From the NCBI GenBank assembly GCA_009837395.1, contig VXTP01000044.1:34105-98104 (forward strand): 64,000 nt of DNA, given 5' to 3'. The position numbers and the translations under genes were made by a program. Shown piece by piece: positions 16,615 through 25,913 of the stretch (the stretch's first letter is position 1; every line of letters starts with the position of its first letter). A model generated the notes under the pieces. That model did not search any database, was not told the DNA's origin, and saw only the letters and a program-made list of their open reading frames with translations. This stretch comes from Gemmatimonadota bacterium (GTDB taxonomy: Bacteria; JAAXHH01).

Positions 16615-18474
16615 CTACCACTTCGGCATGCCAACCGTCACCAGAGCCTCGGTCACCTGCCCGAAGGGCCGCCCGCCCACGGTCAGGTTCAGCGCCACGG
16701 GCTGCCGCCGGCATTGCGTGTCCTCCGGAACGTGCAGCACCAGGCGGATCTCCTTCTGTTCCCGTGGACCCAGGAACAGGGTCGCCGTCTCGCTCTGCCA
16801 GCCATCGGGCCCCACCAGCCGGATGCGGGCCGGCTGCTCCGTGGGAAAGGGATTGAGCACCCATCCGCTGAACTCGATCGGTCCGCCCTCGGGCGCGTGG
16901 GCCCGGTACGGCACCAGCTTGCCGCCCTGGGACTCGGCGCCGAAGTGGGCGTCGTCGTCATCCAGCAGCATGAGGGTGGTGTGCACGTCGTCGAAGGCTT
17001 CCGCGGCCCGGCCGATCTCGGCGTACCATTCGGGTGATGTGCGGTAGGGGCGTGTATGGCCCGTGATGACCAGTTCCGGCTCGAAACGTTTCAGATCTTT
17101 CAGGAACCGTTTGTAGCACCCCAGGTCGAGCCCGTTCTTGTAGACGTGGTTGGTGAACATGCGCGCGCCGGCCTCGTAGCCCACGCCGCCCCCCGTGTTG
17201 AAGAAGGCCTGGTCGCCCGTGTGGGCTACGCGGGTCCCGTCGATCTCCATGCAGATCAACGTGGCGAAACGGGTGTGACCCGACATGGGATAGAGCGTGA
17301 TGGGGATGTTCTCCCAGTGGACGGTTGTCCCGTTGGGGATGTGCCGGCCCACCCGGATCGGCTCGTGCCAGAGACAGGGCCGGTCGTATTTCACCGGGTG
17401 CTCGAGCAGGTCACTGAACTGTTCGCCCGCCAGGACCTCCGTCCCGTAGAGACGCTGGAGCATGGGGATGCCGTTGACGTGGTCGTCGTGGAAATGGGAG
17501 ACGAGCGTCGCGTCGATCCGGTCGATCCCGAAGCGCTTTCGGAGCCCGTTGATCCCGTGAAGGATCGGCCTTCGGTTGGATACATGTGACTTGCCGGGCT
17601 GGAACCCGGTCTTCACGTTGTAGCCGTAGTCGATGGACATGACCTTGCCCGTGTCGCTCAGGACGAAGTGGGTCTCCGCGCCGGCGTACTTCGAGCGGTA
17701 CAGGTGGGGCAGGATCTCTTCAATATCGTCCCCGTCCGGGTCCTCCATCGGTTCGGCGACGCCGGGCTGGATCTCCTCGAGGCGTTTCAGGTTCGCCTTG
17801 AAGGCCGCGATGGCGCCGGCCGGGTCGTCCACCGGGTCCCCCAGGCTCGGGAGCAGACGGTCCGCCTCGGCAGCAAGCAGGCGGTTGACAGCGTGGTACA
17901 GGTTCCACGCGCCGGTATAGTCGTTGTAGTTGTACTGCAGCGGCGCCAGGCGGGTCGTCTTCCCGGTCCCGCAGATCACTTCTCCCACGAATCCGATGCG
18001 CCGGCCGCCAACAGTGACAACGTAGCTGCTCGCGCCGTTGGTCATGCCGGGCGTGGGCACGACCTCCCACGACAGCCCCGCGATGCCGCGCGTCTCGTAA
18101 TCCATCAGCCAGCCGTCGACCGGAACGGGACGGACAGGCGAGAAGCGGTCCCACCGGTTGTCGTAGGAGTTCCAGTGCTGCCGTTCGCGGAAGTGCTGCT
18201 CCGGATCGACGAGATACTCCTGGTCCCAGTAGGGTCCAAGTATTCGGGCCCCCTTCTCGCGCAGCCTGATGGCGCCGTCCGTGTGGTCTCGGAAGTGGTG
18301 GGTGAGCAGGACCGTCACCGGCCTGCCGCCCGCGAGCTCGTCGAGGTAATCTGCGGCCTCGCCGGTGCCGGCGTTGACCAGCACGACCCCCTCCGGCCCT
18401 TCGACGGCGTAGACGATGCAGCTGTCCTGAAATCGGTAGATACCTTCTTCGAGTCGTTCCCAGTGGGAAGGCAT
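16615..18474 (-). CDS. double metallo-beta-lactamase-fold protein
   Basis: A 619-residue protein with two MBL-fold domains and a C-terminal beta-sandwich-like tail (about 525-619). Domain 1 (about 5-220) has THHFRDH at 58-64, in which the second metal-ligand His of HxHxDH is Phe61. Domain 2 (about 255-500) has an intact SHFHDDH (His327, His329, Asp331, His332), then MSGHTR and HTGDQAF, so it should bind metals. Domain 1 is therefore probably degenerate or structural. There is no signal peptide. Family members hydrolyse varied esters or phosphates; the substrate is unknown. It is on the same strand as the DUF2961 unit but about 80 bases from its promoter region. Confidence 0.85.
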   Translation of the reverse strand: MPSHWERLEEGIYRFQDSCIVYAVEGPEGVVLVNAGTGEAADYLDELAGGRPVTVLLTHHFRDHTDGAIRLREKGARILGPYWDQEYLVDPEQHFRERQHWNSYDNRWDRFSPVRPVPVDGWLMDYETRGIAGLSWEVVPTPGMTNGASSYVVTVGGRRIGFVGEVICGTGKTTRLAPLQYNYNDYTGAWNLYHAVNRLLAAEADRLLPSLGDPVDDPAGAIAAFKANLKRLEEIQPGVAEPMEDPDGDDIEEILPHLYRSKYAGAETHFVLSDTGKVMSIDYGYNVKTGFQPGKSHVSNRRPILHGINGLRKRFGIDRIDATLVSHFHDDHVNGIPMLQRLYGTEVLAGEQFSDLLEHPVKYDRPCLWHEPIRVGRHIPNGTTVHWENIPITLYPMSGHTRFATLICMEIDGTRVAHTGDQAFFNTGGGVGYEAGARMFTNHVYKNGLDLGCYKRFLKDLKRFEPELVITGHTRPYRTSPEWYAEIGRAAEAFDDVHTTLMLLDDDDAHFGAESQGGKLVPYRAHAPEGGPIEFSGWVLNPFPTEQPARIRLVGPDGWQSETATLFLGPREQKEIRLVLHVPEDTQCRRQPVALNLTVGGRPFGQVTEALVTVGMPKW

Positions 18475-18838
18475 GGGGGAAAATCGCTCCTTGGTTGGTC
18501 TCGGCCGATCGTCCCGGTCGTCGGCCGGGTCGTCTTCCGAGCCTGTGGTCTCGGTCAGTGGTTGGCCGGTTTGACGGGATTCTGGCCAGTTTGACCGGTT
18601 CCCGGGTCACGCGGCGGAAACGCCACGCACAACCTCGTCCATTATGCATGGGAACGAACCCGCGGGCAACCCTTACCGCATGACACCGGTACAAATGTAT
18701 TGTAATCCGTCCCGGAAACGTATAAGTTCAATGCAGCGATTGCTTTATTCCCCCGGAATCTGATGCTCGCCCGTACGGATTCCGGGTCGCATTCGTACGG
18801 AAACCGATACGTGTTCCCGCCACTGCCGGGGTCCGATC
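18475..18838. other. 364-bp intergenic region, divergent promoters expected
   Basis: No gene is supported here. It separates the minus-strand MBL gene from the plus-strand topoisomerase gene, so promoters for both should be inside. Two copies of GGCC(G/A)GTTTGAC lie 20 bases apart around 18562-18596. A short frame at 18763 is out of frame with the topoisomerase and has no support. Confidence 0.5.
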
Positions 18839-21019
18839 TTGGCCGACGTCGAAACCCTATACGACCGCTACTTCCTCGAATACGCCACCTACGTCGTCAA
18901 GAACCGGGCGATTCCGGAGATCGACGACGGCCTGAAGCCCGTTCAGCGCCGCATCCTGCATACCCTCTTCGAGATCGACGACGGTAAGTACCACAAGGTA
19001 GCCAACGTCGTCGGCCAGACCATGCGGTTCCATCCCCACGGGGACCAGTCCATCTTCGGCGCCCTGGTCTCGCTCGCCAACAAGGACCTGTTCATCGACA
19101 AGCAGGGCAATTTCGGCTCGGTGCTCACGGGCGGCCAGGCCTCGGCCGCGCGCTACATCGAATGCCGGCTCACGCCCCTCGCCCGGGAAGTGCTGCTCAG
19201 CCCGGAGATCACGGAGTACGTCGACTCCTACGACGGGCGTGCCCGCGAACCCGTGGTCTTCCCGGCCAAGGTCCCGGTCGCTCTCATCCTCGGCGCCGAA
19301 GGCATCGCCGTGGGCATGTCCACCCGCATCCTGCCTCACAACCCCATCGAGGTCATGGAAGCCCAGGTGTCCTGCCTCAAGGGTGAGCCCTTCCACCTGT
19401 ATCCGGACTTCCCCGCCGGTGGGCTCATGGACGTGAGTGAATACGAGGACGGAAACGGGTGCGTATATACCCGCGCGCGGCTGGAGCCCCGGGACGACGG
19501 CGTGGTCATGGTCCGCGCGCTACCCTTCGGCGAGACGACCGAAAGCCTGATGAAATCTATCGAGGAGGCGGCCCGGGCGAAGCGCATCGCGGTGTCCGGA
19601 ATGACCGACTACACCACCGGCGACGTGGAGATCGAGATCCGGACGGACCCCGGCGCGGAAACCGCGGACATCAACGACATCCTGCAGGGCCTCTACGCCT
19701 TCACGTCCTGCGAGGTCGCCCTCGCCGCCAACCTGCTGGTCATCTCAGGCGGTCATCCCCGCGTGATGACCGTGACGGACATGATCCGGCACAGCACGAC
19801 CCGGCTGCGGGAGATCCTCGAAGCGGAACTGAAGATCGAGGAGCGGGACCTGCGCGCCCAGCTCCGCGCCCGCAGGCTCGAGCAGGTCTTCATCGAGAAC
19901 CGGATATACAAAGATATCGAGGATATCGACCACATCGAAGGTGTATACGCCGCCGTGCGCGAGGCTATCGCGAAGTATAGCCCGGTTTCGACCACGGCCC
20001 GCGCCGTGGACCGGGGCATGATCGAACTCAACGACGCGCCGCTGGAGATCCGCGACGCGGCCCGCAGTCTGCTGACGACGGTATACCGCAGCCTGGATTT
20101 CGAGCACTACGGTCCGAGCCGCGAGATGATCGCCCGGAACCTGGACGCGGTCGGCCACGGACCGGAGCCGCACAGGCGCCTGGTGCGGTCGCTGCTGGCG
20201 GCGATCCGGCACGAACTGACCGCGACGCGACGCATGGCCGCCGTGGAAGACATCATCACGGCCGACAGCCTGACGAAGGAGGACCTGGACCGGCTCCTCG
20301 ACATCCCTATCCACCGTATCACCCGGTACGGCATCGACCGGGCCGAAGCCGAGATGCGGGAGATCGAAGGCCAGCTCCGGACGGTGCTCCACAACCTCCA
20401 TCACCTGACGGATTTCGCCATCGATTTCCTGGAGCAGCTCATCCGCACCTACCGCGACGAGCATCCCCGCCGCTCGGAGGTCAAGCCCTTCACGCCGGTG
20501 CAGGAACGCGACGCCGCGGCCCGCGACCTGGTGCTCCGTTACGACACCGAATCCGGGTACATGGGCTACACCATCGAGAGCGGCCGGCCACTCTTCAACG
20601 TCTCCCTCTACGACCGGGTCGTGATCGTGCGTTCCGGGGGTGTCGCGGGCGTCCACAATACCCTTGACAAAATGTACGTCGATCTCGATATCCTGTACTG
20701 CGCCATGGAGGAACCGGGCCGCGTGTTCACCGTCGCCTACCGCGATCTCGAAGGCTACGCCTGCATCAAGCGCTGCACCATGGACCGCTGCCGGATCAAC
20801 CAGCTCTACGAACTCGTTCCGGGGGATTCGGAGTTACTGGATTTCACGCCGGAGGCCGATCCGGAGATTGTGTTGAGTGTTTTGGGTGCGAAGGCCGGGG
20901 AGGAGACCCGCGAGATCCTCAAGGCGGACGATTTCTCCATCCGAAGCCACCGTGCGAGAGGCGACCGGATCGAGCGGACCGATGTCGTGGGTGTGAAGTT
21001 TGTGATACAGGACGATTAA
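18839..21019 (+). CDS. parC: type IIA topoisomerase subunit A (topoisomerase IV/gyrase A-like)
   Basis: A 726-residue DNA-breaking subunit. The N-terminus (YDRYFLEYATYVVKNRAIPE, then DGLKPVQRRIL) and the catalytic Tyr106 in AARYIECRLTPLA define it. GAEGIAVGMSTRILPHNPIEV and a long coiled-coil tower follow. The C-terminal region (about 520-726) is shorter than a full gyrase pinwheel and has no GyrA box that I can find, which favours a topoisomerase IV-like decatenase. The start is TTG at 18839 giving MADVETLYDRYF; no ATG is in frame nearby. The partner ATPase subunit is usually next door but is absent here. Confidence 0.88.
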   Translation: MADVETLYDRYFLEYATYVVKNRAIPEIDDGLKPVQRRILHTLFEIDDGKYHKVANVVGQTMRFHPHGDQSIFGALVSLANKDLFIDKQGNFGSVLTGGQASAARYIECRLTPLAREVLLSPEITEYVDSYDGRAREPVVFPAKVPVALILGAEGIAVGMSTRILPHNPIEVMEAQVSCLKGEPFHLYPDFPAGGLMDVSEYEDGNGCVYTRARLEPRDDGVVMVRALPFGETTESLMKSIEEAARAKRIAVSGMTDYTTGDVEIEIRTDPGAETADINDILQGLYAFTSCEVALAANLLVISGGHPRVMTVTDMIRHSTTRLREILEAELKIEERDLRAQLRARRLEQVFIENRIYKDIEDIDHIEGVYAAVREAIAKYSPVSTTARAVDRGMIELNDAPLEIRDAARSLLTTVYRSLDFEHYGPSREMIARNLDAVGHGPEPHRRLVRSLLAAIRHELTATRRMAAVEDIITADSLTKEDLDRLLDIPIHRITRYGIDRAEAEMREIEGQLRTVLHNLHHLTDFAIDFLEQLIRTYRDEHPRRSEVKPFTPVQERDAAARDLVLRYDTESGYMGYTIESGRPLFNVSLYDRVVIVRSGGVAGVHNTLDKMYVDLDILYCAMEEPGRVFTVAYRDLEGYACIKRCTMDRCRINQLYELVPGDSELLDFTPEADPEIVLSVLGAKAGEETREILKADDFSIRSHRARGDRIERTDVVGVKFVIQDD

Positions 21020-21139
21020 GAAAACGGTGGGCAGGCCACGGACGGTCAGAAACCGAACGATCGGGTTTTGGACGACAAGGCATTAGGCGACCAGAACGCT
21101 TCAAGCCAATAACGGCATCAACCAGGAAAGGTGATCTTC

Positions 21140-21937
21140 ATGTCTTCATGGAATCTGTTGAGCTGGAACGTGAACGGGGTAAGGGCGGTGGCGAAGAAGG
21201 GATTCATCGAGTGGCTCCAGGGGGAGGCGCCGGACATCCTGTGCATCCAGGAAACCAAATCCCAGGAGTCGCAGCTGGACGCCAAGATCACGGATGTCGA
21301 CGGATACACGAGCTACTGGTCGGAAGCGGAGAAAAAAGGATACAGCGGCGTAGGTGTCTATACGCGCCACGAACCCATCAGCGTCGAGAAGGGGTTCGGC
21401 GAAGAGCGGTTCGATTCAGAAGGCCGGACCCTGGTGCTGGAGTATCCCGATTTCACCCTGTTCAACGTGTACTTCCCGAATGGCAAGCAGAACGCCCAGC
21501 GGCTGCAGTACAAGATGGACTTCTACGACACGATCCTCGCACACTGGGAATCCCTTCGCGCCGACGGCAAGAAACTGGTCATCTGCGGCGACGTAAATAC
21601 AGCCCATAAAGCGATCGACCTCGCCCGGCCCAAGGACAACGAGAAGATCTCCGGGTTCCTGCCCATGGAGCGCGAGTGGATCGACAAGATCGTAGATATG
21701 GGTTACGTAGATACTTTCCGACAATACGACGAAGGGCCGGACAACTACACCTGGTGGCACCTCATGTCCGGAGCGAGAAAGCGGAACGTGGGCTGGCGCA
21801 TTGATTACTTCTACGTAACCGAGGACCTGATGCCCTCAGTCTCCAACGCGTGGATCATGCCGGACGTCATGGGATCGGATCACTGTCCGATCGGGATTGA
21901 GGTGGGGGTGGGTTTGGTGACATTGTCCTCAGTGTGA
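21140..21937 (+). CDS. xth: exodeoxyribonuclease III
   Basis: A 265-residue AP endonuclease/3'-5' exonuclease of the EEP fold for base-excision repair. Motifs in order: SWNVNGVRA, CIQETKSQ (metal-binding Glu), GYSGVGVYTR, NVYFPNGK, CGDVNTAH (Asp-x-Asn), RIDYFYV and the catalytic GSDHCPI. The ATG at 21140 follows AGGAAAGG; a GTG nine bases earlier lies within this site. It is the last ordinary gene before the defence island; its stop is 151 bases from the island's first gene. The C-terminal tail after DHCPIGIEV is slightly long. Confidence 0.95.
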   Translation: MSSWNLLSWNVNGVRAVAKKGFIEWLQGEAPDILCIQETKSQESQLDAKITDVDGYTSYWSEAEKKGYSGVGVYTRHEPISVEKGFGEERFDSEGRTLVLEYPDFTLFNVYFPNGKQNAQRLQYKMDFYDTILAHWESLRADGKKLVICGDVNTAHKAIDLARPKDNEKISGFLPMEREWIDKIVDMGYVDTFRQYDEGPDNYTWWHLMSGARKRNVGWRIDYFYVTEDLMPSVSNAWIMPDVMGSDHCPIGIEVGVGLVTLSSV

Positions 21938-22088
21938 AATTGGCTTGAATTCGATGCAGTTTATCTGAGTGTGTTTACTTGCCGATGCTGAGTAACGTAT
22001 ATCTTAATGCAAAACAGTAGCGATCTGGTATCTGGATCTGACTGAATATCCATGAAAGATCAATTGGATCAGAGAACGAAAGAGTCAT

Positions 22089-25000
22089 ATGACACTGGAA
22101 GACCTTCAGGCCAACTCCTCGGTAAGTGGAGTGCTCCCCGATAGTTACGTCACAGTAGTCAGCGTTCAGTGGTATGGTACGGATGCGCTAGAGTTGACCT
22201 ACAAGACACCGACTGGTAAGGTCGCAAATGAGCTACTGTACCGTGACGATGAACAACGTCTCGAAATCGTAGAAGAAGGTCGACCTTGGAGTTTCGACGG
22301 CGACGGTAAGCTTTTTCGCTTGGTCTCGGAAGCTCAGCGTATCCGCCTTGCTCACCTTTTTGATCCAGTATTAGCCGTACATACCTCTGTAGTTGAGCCA
22401 TTACCCCATCAGATTACAGCAGTCTACGAATCCATGTTGCCAAGGCAACCACTGCGCTTTCTGCTCGCCGATGATCCAGGCGCAGGGAAGACCATCATGG
22501 CGGGACTGCTTATGAAGGAGTTGATTGCCCGAGGCGATCTTCAGCGCTGTCTTGTTGTATGTCCCGGCAGCTTAGCAGAGCAGTGGCAAGATGAGCTCAA
22601 TCGTAGGTTTCATTTGCCCTTCGAAATCCTAACGAACGACAAACTTGAAGCAGCCCGAACGGGGAACTGGTTTCTTGAAGCGAACCTCGTAATAGCCAGA
22701 CTGGACAAGCTATCACGCAATGAGGACGTGAAGCAGAAGCTACAAGCGCCGGACTGTCGCTGGGACCTTGTTGTATGCGACGAGGCGCATAAGATGTCTG
22801 CTTCGTTCTTCGGCCGAGAGATCAAGTACACGAAGCGCTACCAACTGGGTCAACTGTTATCGGGCTTAACCCGTCATTTTCTTTTGATGACAGCCACCCC
22901 GCACAACGGGAAAGAAGAAGATTTTCAGCTTTTCATGGCACTTATCGATGGTGATCGTTTCGAAGGACGGTTTCGTGATGGCGTTCATGTCGCGGATGTT
23001 TCTGACCTGATGCGGCGCATGGTAAAAGAGAATCTGCTTAAGTTCGATGGAACCCCACTTTTTCCTGAACGAATCGCTTACACGGTACCTTACAAACTGT
23101 CCGATGAGGAAGCCCATCTTTACCGGGCCGTTACCGAGTACGTACGTGAGGAGTTTAACCGCGCTGAAGCGCTTAAAAACGATAAGCGAGCCGGCACCGT
23201 CGGCTTCGCCTTGACAATCCTGCAACGCCGATTGGCCTCTTCGCCAGAAGCAATCCACCAGTCCCTACGTCGACGTCGTGAACGTTTGGAAAGTCGATTG
23301 AGGGAGCTAGAATTGCTGCAGCGAGGTAGTCAGACCGATTTCCCATTTGATTCTGCCGGACCGGAACTTGACGCAGAAGATGTCGAGGACCTCGACGAAG
23401 CGCCTGACAGTGAGGTCGAAGCGGCCGAGGAGGAAGTTCTAGACCAGGCAACCGCAGCGCGATCAATCGACGAATTGAAGGCCGAGATAAATACACTCAA
23501 GAAACTGGAAAGTCTTGCCCTTGGCGTACGACAAAGCGGGTCCGACACCAAATGGCGGGAGCTAGCAGATCTCTTAGGTGAGATATTCACCACGGGCGGG
23601 TCTACAGGACGAATTGCCGAGCCGGATTTACCGTACCGGGCTGGGGAAATCCCCAAACCCACCTCGTCTGCAAGACAAAAACTGGTCATCTTTACCGAAC
23701 ATAGGGATACGTTGCGTTATCTGCAGGGACGAATAACGACTCTGCTGGGACGTGAGGAGTCCGTCGTGCTGATACACGGAGGCGTGGGACGTGAGGAACG
23801 ACTTAAAGCACAGGAAGCTTTCCGTCACGACCCCGATGTGCAGGTGCTGCTTGCCACCGACGCGGCGGGAGAAGGTATAAATCTGCAACGTGCGCATTTA
23901 ATGGTGAATTACGATCTGCCTTGGAACCCCAATCGATTGGAACAACGCTTCGGGCGAATACACCGTATCGGTCAGACCGAAGTTTGTCATCTTTGGAACT
24001 TGGTCGCGAACGAAACGCGCGAGGGCGACGTATATAGCACACTCCTCGAGAAGCTGGAGCAAGCCCGTCAAACTCTCGGTGGTCAAGTGTTCGACGTACT
24101 TGGAAAGCTGCAATTTGAGGGGCGGCCCCTACGCGATTTATTAGTCGAGGCGGTACGATACGGGGAGAGACCGGAGGTTCGAGCCCGGTTGACTACCGCG
24201 GTCGATCATGCCCTTGACCGTGATCGGCTTCAGGATCTATTGGATGAGCGTGCTCTTGCGCACGATGCTATGGATTCAAGCGGTGTACACCGAATACGTG
24301 AGGACATGGAACGGGCCGAAGCACGCCGTCTGCAACCCCACTACGTCGAGTCGTTCTTCAGTGAGTCGTTCAAATTGCTGGGAGGAACAGTAAAACAACG
24401 CGAAGCTCGTCGATACGAGATCACCCATGTTCCCTCGTCAGTTCGGAACAGGGACAGATTGATTGGTATCGTTGAACCGATACTGCCACGGTATGAACGT
24501 ATAACCTTCGAGAAATCGCTGGTCGCACCTCAGGGTCAGCCGCTGGCTGCATTTGTTTGCCCAGGACACCCTTTGCTCGATGCAGTAATCGACCTGACGC
24601 TGGAACGAAATCGTAATCTCTTGAAACGTGGAACAGTTTTAGTCGACGAAAGTGATTTTGGTGATAAGCCCCATGTACTTTTTTATCTCGAGCATGCAAT
24701 CCAGGATGCGAGCCAGACGCGCTCGGAGGAACGCCGAGTCGTCTCCAGACGCATGCTGTATGTCGAGATTGATTCGGAGGGTGTGGCACGGCCTGTGCAT
24801 CACGCGCCTTATCTAGACCTTAGACCACTTTCCGAAGATGAACCCAGCTTGGAAGCCGTACTGGGCCGACCGGAGTGTGCTTGGATCAACCGGGAGTTGG
24901 AAAAGAAGGCACAAAGCTATGCCGTTGCTAATGTGGTTCACGAGCATTTGACAGAGATTCGCGATTCAAAACTAGCCCTGATATCTAAGACTGTAGCCGC

Positions 25001-25667
25001 GGTAAAGGACCGACTCACAAAGGAGATCACCTACTGGGATCATCGAGCAGAACAGCTCAAGCTACAGGAGCAGGCCGGAAAGACCGGCGTCCGTCTGAAT
25101 TCCGGCGAGGCACGTAAAAGGGCCGACATGCTACAAGCGCGCCTGCAGAAGCGGCTGGAGGAACTTGAACTCGAAGCACAGATCTCTCCTCTGCCTCCGG
25201 TTGTATTGGGAGGACTACTGGTTGTGCCTAAAGGACTCATCGATGAGATGGTCGGGCGTGATTCGACGGATAGAGTTTCAGCTTTAGATACGCAGGAATC
25301 TGCCGCACGTGCTCGTAACATTGTCATGGAAGTCGAGCGGAGTTTAGGATATGAACCAGTCGACCGAGAGTTCGAGAAACTGGGTTACGACATCGAAAGC
25401 GTAGTACCTGAAAGCGGAAAGTTAAGGTTTATCGAGGTAAAGGGTCGTATCAGCGGGGCATCAACGATAACGGTGACCCGTAACGAAATCCTCTGTTCCC
25501 TCAATAAACCGGATGACTATATCCTAGCCATCGTGGAATTCAAGGATGGAACAGACTATCAGGTTCACTACGTACGCGAACCTTTCAAACGTGAACCAGA
25601 CTTTGGGGTAACGAGTGTCAATTATGATTTTGGCGAGTTGCTCGATCGGACACAAGATCCGTCTTAA
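22089..25667 (+). CDS. SNF2-type helicase with C-terminal DUF3883 domain (Hma-like defence)
   Basis: A 1192-residue superfamily-2 DNA translocase. Motif I is DDPGAGKT (131-135), motif II DEAH (231-234), motif III LLMTATPHNG, and motif VI QRFGRIHRIGQ (from 619). An acidic insert (about 400-470) and long helical regions follow. The last 120 residues form a DUF3883 domain whose FIEVKGR (Glu1116, Lys1118) resembles the E-x-K of PD-(D/E)xK nucleases. This architecture is typical of phage-defence loci that also encode a DUF1156 methylase and a DUF499 ATPase, both of which lie downstream. It probably scans or remodels non-self DNA; the exact role is inferred. The ATG at 22089 is used. Confidence 0.9.
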   Translation: MTLEDLQANSSVSGVLPDSYVTVVSVQWYGTDALELTYKTPTGKVANELLYRDDEQRLEIVEEGRPWSFDGDGKLFRLVSEAQRIRLAHLFDPVLAVHTSVVEPLPHQITAVYESMLPRQPLRFLLADDPGAGKTIMAGLLMKELIARGDLQRCLVVCPGSLAEQWQDELNRRFHLPFEILTNDKLEAARTGNWFLEANLVIARLDKLSRNEDVKQKLQAPDCRWDLVVCDEAHKMSASFFGREIKYTKRYQLGQLLSGLTRHFLLMTATPHNGKEEDFQLFMALIDGDRFEGRFRDGVHVADVSDLMRRMVKENLLKFDGTPLFPERIAYTVPYKLSDEEAHLYRAVTEYVREEFNRAEALKNDKRAGTVGFALTILQRRLASSPEAIHQSLRRRRERLESRLRELELLQRGSQTDFPFDSAGPELDAEDVEDLDEAPDSEVEAAEEEVLDQATAARSIDELKAEINTLKKLESLALGVRQSGSDTKWRELADLLGEIFTTGGSTGRIAEPDLPYRAGEIPKPTSSARQKLVIFTEHRDTLRYLQGRITTLLGREESVVLIHGGVGREERLKAQEAFRHDPDVQVLLATDAAGEGINLQRAHLMVNYDLPWNPNRLEQRFGRIHRIGQTEVCHLWNLVANETREGDVYSTLLEKLEQARQTLGGQVFDVLGKLQFEGRPLRDLLVEAVRYGERPEVRARLTTAVDHALDRDRLQDLLDERALAHDAMDSSGVHRIREDMERAEARRLQPHYVESFFSESFKLLGGTVKQREARRYEITHVPSSVRNRDRLIGIVEPILPRYERITFEKSLVAPQGQPLAAFVCPGHPLLDAVIDLTLERNRNLLKRGTVLVDESDFGDKPHVLFYLEHAIQDASQTRSEERRVVSRRMLYVEIDSEGVARPVHHAPYLDLRPLSEDEPSLEAVLGRPECAWINRELEKKAQSYAVANVVHEHLTEIRDSKLALISKTVAAVKDRLTKEITYWDHRAEQLKLQEQAGKTGVRLNSGEARKRADMLQARLQKRLEELELEAQISPLPPVVLGGLLVVPKGLIDEMVGRDSTDRVSALDTQESAARARNIVMEVERSLGYEPVDREFEKLGYDIESVVPESGKLRFIEVKGRISGASTITVTRNEILCSLNKPDDYILAIVEFKDGTDYQVHYVREPFKREPDFGVTSVNYDFGELLDRTQDPS

Positions 25668-25913
25668 ATCTGTCAAAGAACCCAAGAAACAATAAAAACA
25701 GTGCACCTCAACGAAGACTATCTTACAAATTGACCGATTAACTTTGCAACTGAAATGGTTGAGTCCATTCGATACTGGCAATCGGATACATTGAGTTTTG
25801 GTTTACACAGCGGTAATTTGTAGCAACACGGTCGATACCGAAATCCAACACTAACAAGCCGGAAACTTGCGAGTATAGTAACCGTAATAGATTACCCGAA
25901 TGGAGAATACACC
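25668..25913 (+). promoter_or_regulatory. 246-bp leader before the embedded ATPase-nuclease pair
   Basis: An AT-rich non-coding gap inside an otherwise tight operon. No frame on either strand looks real. It ends in TGGAGAA before the ATG at 25914 and includes TATAGT near 25874, which could serve as a -10 element, though no good -35 is seen. Its size suggests the embedded pair has its own promoter. Confidence 0.4.
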
